DNA of 35,433 nucleotides from an uncultured Lachnospiraceae bacterium (GCA_949740725.1 CATJIO010000068.1:1-35433); one strand, 5' to 3'; numbered from the stretch's first letter, positions 1-8,051 are shown. The notes: a model not told the origin generated them from the letters alone. Program-made: numbers and translations.

Positions 1-538
1 AAAGGAAAATCAACTTCCAAATCTCTTTCGGCCAATTGCTTTTTAATTGGAAGATTTCAGGGGTGTCAGACAGATACCGTAGAAATTCATATCTTCTAAG
101 AGCCGTTCTCCCGTATATCCTTTGTCCCCTAAGATTATTAGGCTAAGATAGTTTTCAGCCATATCCTGCAGGCCTTCCCGGTCATCAATGGAAACCCAAA
201 ATGTGTTCCCTTTTTGGACAGGCCAGTTTTTGACGGAGCAACTTTGTTGTCTGGATGAGGCCTCTCCTGGTTCAGTTCAAACGTGTCCGACTACAGAGTT
301 TCGGAAAGATATGCCAGCAATTCCATTTAACGAAGGGATACTATGTACTTTCCGAATCAATCCCAAGAAACTCACCACAAATGCTAAGAATAATGATCTC
401 GGAATTCGATAATTTTGCCTAATTATAATTTCGCCTTCCAGAAAGGAATTTCGAAGCGAATTGCTGATACAGGTCTTCAATAATCGTAAAAACAAGCAAA
501 ATAAAGTCTTCAAAAGTGGCGATGAGGGTGTTATAATC
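1..538 (-). pseudogene. Decayed IS982-family transposase, runs off left edge
   Basis: Read on the minus strand, the N-terminal part of an IS982-type transposase is recognisable (FEDFILLVFTIIEDLYQQF, then SEIIILSICGEFLGIDSES, then FPKLCSRTRLN), but it is cut by in-frame stops at about 419-421, 341-343 and 272-274. Near 185-190 the reading jumps directly to a C-terminal part (ILGDKGYTGERLLEDMNFYG), so the central catalytic stretch is deleted. A further frameshift near 44 is needed to continue into SNWPKEIWKLIF at the window edge. No terminal inverted repeats could be assigned. The element is dead, but it marks the left flank of the flagellin-modification genes as a site of past insertion. Family assignment rests on remembered IS982 motifs. 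Confidence 0.75.
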
Positions 539-587
539 CCCCCTCCAAATCTATAACCCACAAAAATGATGTTTTATCCAATTTTCC

Positions 588-1247
588 TTATTTCTCCCCC
601 TGCACCAAAAACTGCTCCACCACGCTCCCCCGGTCCGTAAACCGAATCTGATCCACCACAATTTCCCGAAAGCCTATCCGCGTTAAAATCCCACGCAATT
701 CCCCTTCCTCAAAGAAATGCGTTGTCCCCCGTCCAGACAAGCTTCCCTCCGTAATATCACAAAACGTATGCTGCTCAATCTCCTCCCCGCTTCCAAAGCC
801 AGTGGTCCCTGTGGTAAAGGAAATCGAAAAAAGCTTTCCGCCTGGTTTCAGCAGATTGTAAATCTTCTGATACATAGCGATAATATTCTCATAAGTGTTC
901 GCATACACAACCGCACTGTCAATCACACAGTCAAAAACGCCATCCTCGTAATCCAATTCCAGTGCATCCCGCACCCGGACATCTGCCCGTAGTCCTTCTG
1001 CTTCCAATTTCTTATTAACACGGTCGATGGCACTGGGCGAGCCGTCAAAAGCATAAGTGTCAAATCCTTCCCGGGCCAGATACCAGGTATGGCTTCCGCC
1101 GCCACATCCAAAGTCCAGGATCTTCACTTCAGCGCGGTTGCGCTGATAATAGTTTCGGGCCACAAACCGGATGACCGACTCCGAGGGGTATTGGCCCCAT
1201 TCCTGCGTGGCGTGTATTTCTTCCCAGGTATTGTCAAATGATTTCAT
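588..1247 (-). CDS. Class I SAM-dependent methyltransferase (copy 1)
   Basis: A 219-aa Rossmann-fold methyltransferase. Motif I is ILDFGCGGGSH (about residues 42-52), an acidic residue follows in TYAFDGS, and the post-motif block is LLKPGGKLFSISF. The ATG at 1247 is chosen over an upstream in-frame start at 1301 because it matches the start of the neighbouring copy (MKSFD.TWEEIHA) and has AAGGAAAGAGA just before it. It is last in the run flagellin, small protein, Maf, copy 2, copy 1. Substrate cannot be read from the sequence; methylation of a flagellar glycan or sugar precursor is inferred from context. About 85 percent of residues match the neighbouring copy by eye, so the pair arose by a recent tandem duplication. 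Confidence 0.85.
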   Translation of the reverse strand: MKSFDNTWEEIHATQEWGQYPSESVIRFVARNYYQRNRAEVKILDFGCGGGSHTWYLAREGFDTYAFDGSPSAIDRVNKKLEAEGLRADVRVRDALELDYEDGVFDCVIDSAVVYANTYENIIAMYQKIYNLLKPGGKLFSISFTTGTTGFGSGEEIEQHTFCDITEGSLSGRGTTHFFEEGELRGILTRIGFREIVVDQIRFTDRGSVVEQFLVQGEK

Positions 1248-1355
1248 ACTTCGTCTCTTTCCTTGTTCCTGCGCGTCCTCTGCGCCTGCAGGGATCTCCA
1301 CAGGGTGCTTCCTTATTTCAAGATTTTTCTATTCAACACTTTGATGCTATTTCTC

Positions 1356-2022
1356 TCATTTCACGGCCTGCACCAAAAACTGCTCTACTACATTTCCACA
1401 GTCTGTAAAGCGGAACTGATCCATTACAATATCATGAAACCCCGTTTGCATAAGGATTCCCCGTAATTCTGCTTCTTCAAAAAAATGGATTGTCCCACAT
1501 CCAGACAGGCTTCCCTCTTCTACATTATAGAACGTATGTTCCCCCCCCCGGGATTCTCTTTCCTGTTCCATAGCCAGTAGTTCCTGTGGTAAAAGAAATT
1601 GAAAAGAGCTTTCCGCCTGGTTTCAATAGATGATAAATTTCTCGATACATGGCAACAATATTCTCATAAGTATTGGCACATACAACCGCGCTGTCAATTA
1701 CGCTGTCAAAAGATTCCTTTTCATAATCCAAATCCAACGCATCCCGCACCCGGACATCTGCCTGGAGCTTTTCGACTTCCATTCTTTGGTTCACGCGGCT
1801 AACGGCGCTCGCTGAGCCATCAAAAGCATAGGTATCAAATCCTTCCCGGGCCAGATACCAGGTATGGCTCCCACCGCCGCAACCAAAATCTAAAATTTTC
1901 ACCTCTGCACGATTTCGTTGATAATAGTTCCGGGCCACAAACCGGATGACTGGCTCCGAAGGATATTGTCCCCACTCTCGCGTTGCATGTATTTCTTCCC
2001 AGGTTTCGTCAAACGATTTCAT
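1356..2022 (-). pseudogene. Second copy of the methyltransferase, frameshifted at a G9 tract (possibly phase-variable)
   Basis: Starts at ATG 2022 (MKSFDETWEEIHA) and follows copy 1 through the SAM motif ILDFGCGGGSH and on to SFTTGTTGYGTG. It then runs into nine consecutive G on the coding strand (C at 1541-1549) and terminates early at 1525. The missing C-terminal part (GEHTFYNVEEGS to VVEQFLVQAVK) lies intact in another frame and ends at 1356. Removing one G restores a 221-aa protein, two residues longer than copy 1 because of extra glycines at the tract. Everything else is undamaged, which argues against long decay. Either the tract is a slippage switch (OFF here) or the tract length is a sequencing error. 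Role as for copy 1: probably modification of the flagellin glycan. Confidence 0.8.
1541..1549 (-). repeat. Homopolymer G9 tract in the methyltransferase copy 2 gene
   Basis: Nine C on the plus strand, read as nine G in the coding strand, flanked by CCC and AACATACG. Eight G gives the full protein, nine gives a truncated one. Tracts of this kind are the classic slipped-strand contingency signal in flagellin-modification genes of Campylobacter; that parallel is family knowledge, and slippage here is inferred. Confidence 0.85.
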
Positions 2023-2056
2023 ATTTTTGTCTCTCTTTCTCATATTCAATATGTTA

Positions 2057-3916
2057 CTATGCCAGATCTGCAAATATGTCTTCAGCCATTTCCCGGAATA
2101 ATTCTGCCATTTCTATTACATTTTTGGTATATAGTATTCCTTTTCTGGCAATCTCCTTTCCCTCCTTTTGCATCGTATCTTCTGACATAAATTCCTCATT
2201 TCCCATAATATATTGGGCATTGCTTAAAGTAATTGCTACTAGCTGGTAAGTGCTGGCCTTTTCCATTGCTGTGGATATTTTTTTAATCTTCTTCAACAGA
2301 TTCAGATATTCTTTCTGGTCTATGTTTTTCCGGTTACAGATTTTATCCAATTTTTCGTATGACTTCTTCAATTTGCCAGAATCTACTTTCAGCTTTTCAA
2401 ATTCCTGCGGCAGACCATGCAAATATTTTCTTGCCCACTCTCTTGCTTCTTCCTTTAACATAGGTTCCAGCTTCCCCAAACATTCTTGAATATCGATCTC
2501 TTTTGTACACTCCTGGTCAATCGCTTCACTTAGTGTCATAATTTCTGTATGCTGTATTTTTGCCCCACCCTCTGTTGCATTTATAACGCGGAAATCTGCT
2601 ACTTGTTTTTGGCAAATCTCAATACTCTGGTTATACCAATCCAGGAACACCTTAAAATCTGTCCTGGTCGGAACTTTTTCTTCATAATTTCCCTCTACCA
2701 TCATGAAATTACTGGTGTCTTCTTCCTCCATGACCTTCTGGAAGGTGCCGTCCGCATGAGATTTATTGCCCGTATAAGCCAGATCCTGCCCTACTAAGAT
2801 AATCGTTTTAATCCCGATCCGGCAGAACAGTGAAAATACATTTGTCGCAACAGAACCTCCGCTGGGAATATCCTGTACCGGCTGCCCGGTTTTTAAAAAA
2901 ATCCGTTCCGCGAATTGATAGCCCTCATTGTAAAAAAACTTCATTCCCTCATGATATTCCAAAACCTCCGGGGAAGCATTTAATGTTGTCATTAACGGAA
3001 TATTCTTCGCTTCTTTCAGTTCCACTAATTCCAGCGGCTTCATGGCGTCAATAATTACAAACATATCTGGTATGATTCCAGCCTTAAGCAATGGTTTTAT
3101 GGCTGTATCTACAGCAACAATAAACGCCTTTCCTTTCGCCCTTTTTAACTCCAATATATTTTTGTTTAACGAGGGGCCTGCTGCCACTAAAATGCCGGGA
3201 ATATCCTTCGGAATCACACCCGGAAGCTGTGTCGTTTTGTATCCGTTACAGAGGTACCTCGCATTCGCAAAAAGATTCTTCGCCATAACATTGGAAAACA
3301 CCTGCTGCGTGTTAAATTGAACAACCTCCCGCATTGCAATTTCCCGGCATATTCGTGCAAAGTTAAGGGCCTTTTCCGCGAATATCACCTCATAGTTGGG
3401 CAGAATAATCCGTCTGGATAAATTCAGCATCTCATACTTCAGTATACGTCCCAGCATAATCCGCATCTGTTTCTCATCCATGCCCTCAAGGCCGTCGACC
3501 CAGAAAATAATCAGATGCTTTTCCATCCAACGTTCAATATTTACCATTTCCAAAAACTTAAGAAAAATCCATAGAGACGGTTCGTATACGATAATTGTGA
3601 TTCTTTTTTCCGTGCGTTCCACCAACTCTTGCAAATACGATGGGTTTCCCACCCCCATCATTAAAACAGGCGCATTTCTCTGAAGCTCACGCAATGTGTC
3701 CACCCACATTTTAGCCGGATCTTTGGTATTGCGTTTTCCGTTCAGATAATATGACTTATGATCCTTTTTTATTTTCAATACAGTGGTTCCATCATAGGCG
3801 CTTTCTTCCACAATCTCCAAATCCGGCTCCATATGATCTTTCGCTTCTGTAATGATCGTGTCCATTCCAGGATAGTACTTCGCCAATATCTTTAAGTTTT
3901 TTTCATACGTCGTCAT
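2057..3916 (-). CDS. Maf-type motility accessory factor (DUF115 / MptE-like), flagellin glycosylation
   Basis: A 619-aa protein of the Maf family, whose members attach nonulosonic or related sugars to flagellin in the cytoplasm before export. The central MAF_flag10/DUF115 domain is clear: GILVAAGPSLNKNI (about residues 241-254), then VAVDTAIKPLL, GIIPDMFVIIDA, IPSGGSVATNVFSL and ILVGQDLAYTG. The upstream half has the usual dinucleotide-like loop MMGVGNPSYLQEL. The ATG at 3916 has AGGAGG nine bases upstream; a TTG six bases earlier lies too close to that site. It overlaps the preceding small gene by 14 bases, so the two are translationally coupled. It lies directly downstream of flagellin, as maf genes typically do. 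The sugar donor is unknown; the neighbouring heptose-type operon is the obvious candidate. Confidence 0.88.
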   Translation of the reverse strand: MTTYEKNLKILAKYYPGMDTIITEAKDHMEPDLEIVEESAYDGTTVLKIKKDHKSYYLNGKRNTKDPAKMWVDTLRELQRNAPVLMMGVGNPSYLQELVERTEKRITIIVYEPSLWIFLKFLEMVNIERWMEKHLIIFWVDGLEGMDEKQMRIMLGRILKYEMLNLSRRIILPNYEVIFAEKALNFARICREIAMREVVQFNTQQVFSNVMAKNLFANARYLCNGYKTTQLPGVIPKDIPGILVAAGPSLNKNILELKRAKGKAFIVAVDTAIKPLLKAGIIPDMFVIIDAMKPLELVELKEAKNIPLMTTLNASPEVLEYHEGMKFFYNEGYQFAERIFLKTGQPVQDIPSGGSVATNVFSLFCRIGIKTIILVGQDLAYTGNKSHADGTFQKVMEEEDTSNFMMVEGNYEEKVPTRTDFKVFLDWYNQSIEICQKQVADFRVINATEGGAKIQHTEIMTLSEAIDQECTKEIDIQECLGKLEPMLKEEAREWARKYLHGLPQEFEKLKVDSGKLKKSYEKLDKICNRKNIDQKEYLNLLKKIKKISTAMEKASTYQLVAITLSNAQYIMGNEEFMSEDTMQKEGKEIARKGILYTKNVIEMAELFREMAEDIFADLA

Positions 3917-4244
3917 CCACAAGCTCCTCCTGTTTCAGATTCACAACAATTAATTCCAGGTATTCCAGAAGCCCATAAGTGAGGGCGTCATGCATTAATA
4001 CCATGTCTTCCTGTTCTAAAGCTTCCAGGATATCCGCCAGAATATTTACAAGGTTTTGAGACAACCCCTGATATAACTCCGCCTCTATTCCATATCTATT
4101 TTCTTCCAAAAACCACAATACAAATTTCTGTATCTGCGGAATAATCTTCTTACTTTGCTCTATATTGTCCCTTTTCTGGTAAATCAGATAATCAATGCTG
4201 ATCCCGCCTAAAGATTTATATAAATCCTGCCAATCTTTCATCAT
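3903..4244 (-). CDS. Small acidic helical protein of unknown function between flagellin and maf
   Basis: A 113-aa protein predicted from its sequence to be mostly helical and rich in Glu, Asp and Leu, with no signal peptide, membrane segment or motif that I recognise. The ATG at 4244 is preceded by AGGTGA with a five-base spacer; an in-frame GTG at 4253 lacks one. The end overlaps the maf start by 14 bases. It begins only about 19 bases beyond the hairpin that follows flagellin, so it is probably expressed by read-through. A partner or chaperone for Maf or for flagellin is a guess from position only. Confidence 0.7.
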   Translation of the reverse strand: MMKDWQDLYKSLGGISIDYLIYQKRDNIEQSKKIIPQIQKFVLWFLEENRYGIEAELYQGLSQNLVNILADILEALEQEDMVLMHDALTYGLLEYLELIVVNLKQEELVDDDV

Positions 4245-4262
4245 ATTTGTCACCTATTGTCT

Positions 4263-4302
4263 AACAAATAAAGAGGTCGGATTCCCAACCTCTTTATTTG
4301 TT
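4263..4302 (-). terminator. Strong hairpin after flagellin, likely partial terminator
   Basis: Perfect 15-bp inverted repeat: AACAAATAAAGAGGT at 4263-4277 and its complement at 4288-4302, with a 10-base loop. On the minus strand the 3' arm itself is T-rich (CTTTATTTGTT), as in an intrinsic terminator. It sits between the flagellin stop (4356) and the next start (4244), and I found no promoter in that gap, so it probably sets a high flagellin-to-Maf ratio. Confidence 0.75.
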
Positions 4303-4355
4303 TTCTTAAAATATGTTTGACGGAGAATCCTCCATCTTTTACACTTCTGTTACTA

Positions 4356-5591
4356 TTACTGTAACAGTGACAGCACACCCTGTGTCGACTGATTTGCCTG
4401 TGCAAGCATAGACTGGCCGGCCTGTGCAAGAATATTGTTCTTGCTGTACTCAACCATCTCAGAAGCCATATCTGTGTCACGGATACGGGATTCTGCTGCC
4501 TGGGTATTCTCAGCTACGTTGTCCAGGTTGGCAATCGTATGCTCTAATCTGTTCTGTAATGCACCAAGAGCAGATCTCTGAGAAGATACTTTGTTGATTG
4601 CGTTCTGTACAGCTGTAATCGTAGCGTTGGCAATTGCATAAGTATTAACGCTGGGCTTAACCATAGTAAAGGAAGCGCCAATTGCATTTACAGTCGTTCC
4701 ATTTGCTGTAGTATTGGTCATCTGCACCAAACCGCCAGACAAGAGGCTGGATGTGTCAAAGATAGCAGTAGACATTAGTTCAATGGCTGATGTCATCTCT
4801 ATCTCTTTTGCCGACGCCGCCGTTGCACACTGTACCTTAACATCAGTACCATTTGCACTCATTACAGCATAGAATACGCTTGCGCCGCTGATCATCTGTG
4901 CATACTGATCTTCGCTTGCCGCATTCACGATTGCATTGGAGAAGGTCTCCTTTGCCAATGCCTGGTTTGCAGAAAATGTCTTGCTGTTATCATACTGATA
5001 CGTATTACCTTTGTAGGTGATTGTCTCAAACTTCTTACCAGTCTGTGTCTCGCCACCCTCAAAGCCCTTGATGCTTCTCAAGCCTAAGGTTGCAGCGTTC
5101 ATGTTATCAATGCTGATCTGGATCTTCTGATTCGCATTAGCGCCAACATGAAGGTTCTTGCCCTGGAAAGAACCATCCAACAGGTTCTGCTTGTTGAACT
5201 GGGTTGTGGTGGAGATTCTGTCAAGCTCCTGGGTCAGGGCATCCAGCTCCTCGTTGATAGCGTCACGGTCAATGTTCTCATTGGTATCGTTCGCACCCTG
5301 TACTGCCAGCTCGTTCATTCTCTGCAGAATGCTGTGAGCCTCATTCAGAGCACCTTCAGCCGTCTGAATCAAGGAAACGCCGTCCTGTGCGTTTGTTGAT
5401 GCACGGGTCAGACCGCGAACCTGGCTTCTCATCTTCTCAGAAATCTTCAGACCAGCAGCATCATCGCCTGCACGGTTGATTCTGTAACCAGAAGAAAGCT
5501 TTTCAGAAGACTTTGCCTGGGAGCTTGTGGTAACACCAAGCTGACGATTAGAGTTCATTGCTGTAAGATTGTGCTGTACTACCATTGCCAT
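4356..5591 (-). CDS. hag: Flagellin, major filament protein
   Basis: A 411-aa flagellin exported by the flagellar type III apparatus. The N-terminal D0/D1 region is fully conserved (VVQHNLTAMNSNRQLGV, KLSSGYRINRAGDDAAGL, LQRMNELAVQGANDT), as is the C-terminal D1/D0 (LGALQNRLEHTIANLDN, ESRIRDTDMASEMVEY, QSTQGVLSLLQ). About 150 residues of variable surface domain lie between, rich in Ser, Thr and Asn and so with many possible O-glycosylation sites. One cysteine (DVKVQCATAAS) is unusual for a flagellin. The ATG at 5591 has AAGGAGG eight bases upstream; a longer reading to 5633 has no such site. The N-terminus closely resembles the CBir1-type Lachnospiraceae flagellins known as Crohn's disease antigens. 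Transcribed from a sigma-28 promoter with a CsrA-type leader. Confidence 0.97.
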   Translation of the reverse strand: MAMVVQHNLTAMNSNRQLGVTTSSQAKSSEKLSSGYRINRAGDDAAGLKISEKMRSQVRGLTRASTNAQDGVSLIQTAEGALNEAHSILQRMNELAVQGANDTNENIDRDAINEELDALTQELDRISTTTQFNKQNLLDGSFQGKNLHVGANANQKIQISIDNMNAATLGLRSIKGFEGGETQTGKKFETITYKGNTYQYDNSKTFSANQALAKETFSNAIVNAASEDQYAQMISGASVFYAVMSANGTDVKVQCATAASAKEIEMTSAIELMSTAIFDTSSLLSGGLVQMTNTTANGTTVNAIGASFTMVKPSVNTYAIANATITAVQNAINKVSSQRSALGALQNRLEHTIANLDNVAENTQAAESRIRDTDMASEMVEYSKNNILAQAGQSMLAQANQSTQGVLSLLQ

Positions 5592-5599
5592 AATTAATT

Positions 5600-5632
5600 C
5601 CTCCTTGAATTTACTGCAGCTTCCATGCTGCA
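5600..5632 (-). promoter_or_regulatory. Candidate CsrA-binding sites in the flagellin leader, including the ribosome site
   Basis: In the flagellin mRNA a 6-bp stem TGCAGC/GCTGCA (5615-5620 and 5627-5632) displays a hexaloop ATGGAA (5621-5626), which contains the ANGGA core that CsrA binds. Six to fifteen bases further on, the ribosome site AAGGAGG (5600-5606) offers a second GGA. Two such sites, one over the Shine-Dalgarno, are the arrangement known for hag in Bacillus subtilis, where FliW relieves CsrA. csrA and fliW are both present in this window. Confidence 0.65.
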
Positions 5633-5762
5633 TGTTCTGGTTTTATGCTGACGGGGACGCTCCCCGGTCAGTTCTAGTTCTACCTCCCCCGACGCCTAGG
5701 ATAATCAGGTTTGGCGGGATACAACTTGATTCTAAATGTTGTATCTCTTATTTACACTTATT

Positions 5763-5789
5763 ATATCGGCCGAAACTTTTATTACTTTA
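5763..5789 (-). promoter_or_regulatory. Sigma-28 promoter of flagellin
   Basis: On the minus strand TAAA (5786-5789), a 15-base spacer, then GCCGATAT (5763-5770): a full match to the SigD/FliA consensus. The transcript would start near 5756, giving a leader of about 165 bases. That leader holds an 8-bp stem GATACAAC/GTTGTATC (5718-5725 with 5738-5745) and a GC-rich hairpin around 5648-5669. Confidence 0.92.
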
Positions 5790-5858
5790 TACCCAATTCA
5801 AAACTTTTTGTAATGAATTTTTCAAATTACCCTTTTTCTCAATCAAATACTGAGAATC

Positions 5859-6440
5859 TCAAAGAAACAGGGCGCCGCTTTCCACGAAAGTTTTTAAATT
5901 ATCATAGACAAAATCCGGGCTGACAGGACTTTCCAAACACAAGGAGCCATATCCGCTTTCCAGCAGCACAGTCTTTACTCCTGCCTTCTGTCCGCACAGA
6001 ATATCCGATGCGCGGTCCCCTACCATATAAGAAGATTCTTTTTTTATTTCAAAGTCCTTCATCGCACATAGGATCATCCCTGTATCGGGCTTCCGGCAGT
6101 TGCAGCTTACGCGATATTTCCCAATACCGTTGGGATGATGGGGACAATAATATACGGCATCCAGTCCCGTTTCCCGAATCAGATATTCATTCATTTCCTG
6201 TAGCTTCTGCTCGGACAATATGCCCCGCGCTACGGCCGACTGGTTCGTGATACAGATCGCCAGGAAACCCTTCTGATGCAGCAGCTCGATACAATCCCTT
6301 GTTTCCGGAAAAATATCCAGTTCTTCTTTCTCTGTGATATAGCCTTTCTCCCGGCAGAGCACCCCGTCTCTGTCCAGAAAAATGGCCGGACGCGTCCCTG
6401 TCCGCTTTCCGCTCTTTTCCATAGGCTTTTCTAAAGGCAA
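5859..6440 (-). CDS. gmhB: D-glycero-D-manno-heptose bisphosphate phosphatase (GmhB-like HAD hydrolase)
   Basis: A 193-aa HAD-IIIA phosphatase that removes the C7 phosphate from heptose-1,7-bisphosphate. The nucleophile motif is FLDRDGV (Asp23, Asp25), motif II is CITNQS, and motif IV is VGDRASDI (about 140-147). The GmhB zinc loop is present: Cys99-Pro-His101 and Cys113-Asn-Cys115. The first possible start is TTG at 6440, which overlaps the gmhA stop by 10 bases; an ATG at 6422 is the alternative and would still keep all motifs. It is the last gene of the nine-gene sugar operon. No T-rich terminator follows, so the operon may read into the flagellin promoter region. The enzyme family is secure; the exact anomer used is not. 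Confidence 0.9.
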   Translation of the reverse strand: MPLEKPMEKSGKRTGTRPAIFLDRDGVLCREKGYITEKEELDIFPETRDCIELLHQKGFLAICITNQSAVARGILSEQKLQEMNEYLIRETGLDAVYYCPHHPNGIGKYRVSCNCRKPDTGMILCAMKDFEIKKESSYMVGDRASDILCGQKAGVKTVLLESGYGSLCLESPVSPDFVYDNLKTFVESGALFL

Positions 6441-7021
6441 TTTCCATCCCGCTCCCAGATCATATCCACAATCTGCTGTAAGATCAAATTATGTATCGAC
6501 TCTACAATTCCATAGCAATCGATTGGTACATGAATATTTAACATCCCTGCGCTGCTGATACGGTTTTCCTTTTGAAACCCTGAAAAAGTCAGGATTTTCA
6601 AATTCTTTTCCTTTGCTACCTGGATCGCATTTACAATATTCTGCGAATTTCCGGAACTGCTGATCGCCACAAGTAAATCTCCCTCATTTGCCAGGAATTC
6701 CAACGGACGGGAAAAAACATATTCATATCCATAATCATTGCCCATGCAGGTTGTCACGGAAGTATCATATAGACTGTATGTTTTCATTCCTCCATTTTTC
6801 ATGAAGTCCGCCGTCATATGGCTTGCGATTGCAGCGCTCCCACCGTTTCCCACAAAAAAGACCTGTTTCCCATTTTTCTTGATGTCAGAAAATAACTCCA
6901 CCAGCTTTGACATTGCTTCTTCATAATCCTGGCATGCAGTTCCATTCTCATCATACGTCTGCGTAGTCTCCAGACATTCCACCAGCTTGTCCAGATATTC
7001 CTGGTACCTTCCGTTTTCCAT
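6431..7021 (-). CDS. gmhA: Sedoheptulose-7-phosphate isomerase (GmhA-like SIS protein)
   Basis: A 196-aa single-SIS-domain protein, the usual length for GmhA, which converts sedoheptulose 7-phosphate to heptose 7-phosphate. Phosphate-binding motifs are FVGNGGSAAIASHM (about 56-69) and ISSSGNSQN (120-128); between them is TCMGNDYGYEYVFSR, a close match to the GmhA block. The C-terminal helix has SIHNLI in place of the usual QEIH zinc-ligand pair, so metal binding may differ. Five bases separate it from the epimerase gene upstream, and it overlaps gmhB by 10. Together with gmhB and the kinase/nucleotidyltransferase fusion, this makes heptose activation the best reading of the operon. Confidence 0.88.
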   Translation of the reverse strand: MENGRYQEYLDKLVECLETTQTYDENGTACQDYEEAMSKLVELFSDIKKNGKQVFFVGNGGSAAIASHMTADFMKNGGMKTYSLYDTSVTTCMGNDYGYEYVFSRPLEFLANEGDLLVAISSSGNSQNIVNAIQVAKEKNLKILTFSGFQKENRISSAGMLNIHVPIDCYGIVESIHNLILQQIVDMIWERDGNCL

Positions 7022-7026
7022 ATTAA

Positions 7027-8019
7027 TTAAACTCCCTTTCCCAAATATTTAAACCAATCTTTTGTTGCCGTATCGATGGTATCTGGCGTCCACACCGGAG
7101 CCTCACGCCAATAATCGATATTGGCAAGGATCTTTGAAACACCTTCCTCTAATGAAATCTTTGCTTTCCATCCCAATGCTTTCTCAATCTTTTCCGTATC
7201 TGCAAAGGTACAGTCGGGCTCCCCAGGACGCTTAGGAATATGTACAATCTCGCCGCCCAGCAACTCACATAGACGGTTCACCGAATATGTTCCACCGCTT
7301 CCAACGTTAAACGTTTCGTTCACAATATCCGACATTGCCGCTGTGTAAAATGCGTCTGCAACATCTGTCACGTAGGTAAAATCCCGTGTCTGTTCTCCCG
7401 TGCCAACAACAGTAAATGGTTTTTTGGCTAATTTTTGGGCCAGGAATACGCCAAATACAGCTCCATACGTCCCTGATGTTCGGGAGCGGGTTCCATATAC
7501 ATTAAAGAGACGCAGTGTAATCACCGGCAGGCCATATACCTGTCCCCAATGAAGCACCGTCTCCTCGCCCAGCCGTTTTGTCAATGCGTAAGGATACTGA
7601 GGCCTGATCTCTGCTGTCTCCTTCGTTGGAAATTCATCCGGAATCCCATAGCAGGAGGAGGATGCCGCATAGACCAGCTTTTTGATCCCCGCCTCCTTTG
7701 CACATTCTACCACATTATAAGTACCTAATACATTGGAAGAATAGTACTCCCAGGGCTTTTGAATGGACGGCACAATATCCGCCAGGGCCGCCATATGAAA
7801 TACATAATCTACACCTTCAAAAATCGGCGCGATCTCTTCCCTGTTTCTGATATCCTTCTGATAAATGGTCAATTGCTGGCTTCCCTTCTGATGATCCAGA
7901 TTCTGCGGACGACCGGTAGTAAAATTATCAATTACGCGTACCGTATGTCCCTCTGCAAGCAGCCGGTCAACGATATGAGAGCCAATAAAACCGCATCCTC
8001 CTGTAACTACTGATACCAT
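7027..8019 (-). CDS. NAD-dependent nucleotide-sugar epimerase/dehydratase (extended SDR)
   Basis: A 330-aa extended short-chain dehydrogenase. The Rossmann loop is VTGGCGFIGSH (residues 5-15), the catalytic Ser lies in ASSSCYG (119-125) and the YxxxK pair is Tyr144/Lys148 (YALTK). RLFNVYG and the sugar-nucleotide contact RPGEPDCTFAD are typical of the UDP-glucose 4-epimerase / GDP-heptose epimerase group. ATG 8019 follows AGGAGG by eight bases; a longer reading to 8055 lacks a ribosome site. It lies 32 bases behind the HldE-like gene, so it probably acts on the NDP-heptose made there, by epimerisation or 4,6-dehydration. Which of the two cannot be decided by eye. Confidence 0.88.
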   Translation of the reverse strand: MVSVVTGGCGFIGSHIVDRLLAEGHTVRVIDNFTTGRPQNLDHQKGSQQLTIYQKDIRNREEIAPIFEGVDYVFHMAALADIVPSIQKPWEYYSSNVLGTYNVVECAKEAGIKKLVYAASSSCYGIPDEFPTKETAEIRPQYPYALTKRLGEETVLHWGQVYGLPVITLRLFNVYGTRSRTSGTYGAVFGVFLAQKLAKKPFTVVGTGEQTRDFTYVTDVADAFYTAAMSDIVNETFNVGSGGTYSVNRLCELLGGEIVHIPKRPGEPDCTFADTEKIEKALGWKAKISLEEGVSKILANIDYWREAPVWTPDTIDTATKDWFKYLGKGV

Positions 8020-8051
8020 ATATTTTTCCTCCTTACTTACTGTCCTCTTTT

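Noticed and set aside
277-561. 94-codon minus-strand frame at the left edge
   Set aside because: It is an out-of-frame reading of the decayed IS982 transposase; the in-frame reading shows the family motifs with stops.
3897-3903. A7 run near the maf start as a second phase-variation tract
   Set aside because: Seven A in an AT-rich region is unremarkable, and the frame is intact.
4356-5633. Flagellin start at 5633
   Set aside because: The extra 14 residues lack flagellin similarity and a ribosome site; ATG 5591 has AAGGAGG and the conserved N-terminus.
5840-5860. TTCTCA/TGAGAA hairpin after gmhB as a terminator
   Set aside because: Six-base stem with no T run on the minus strand; too weak to call.
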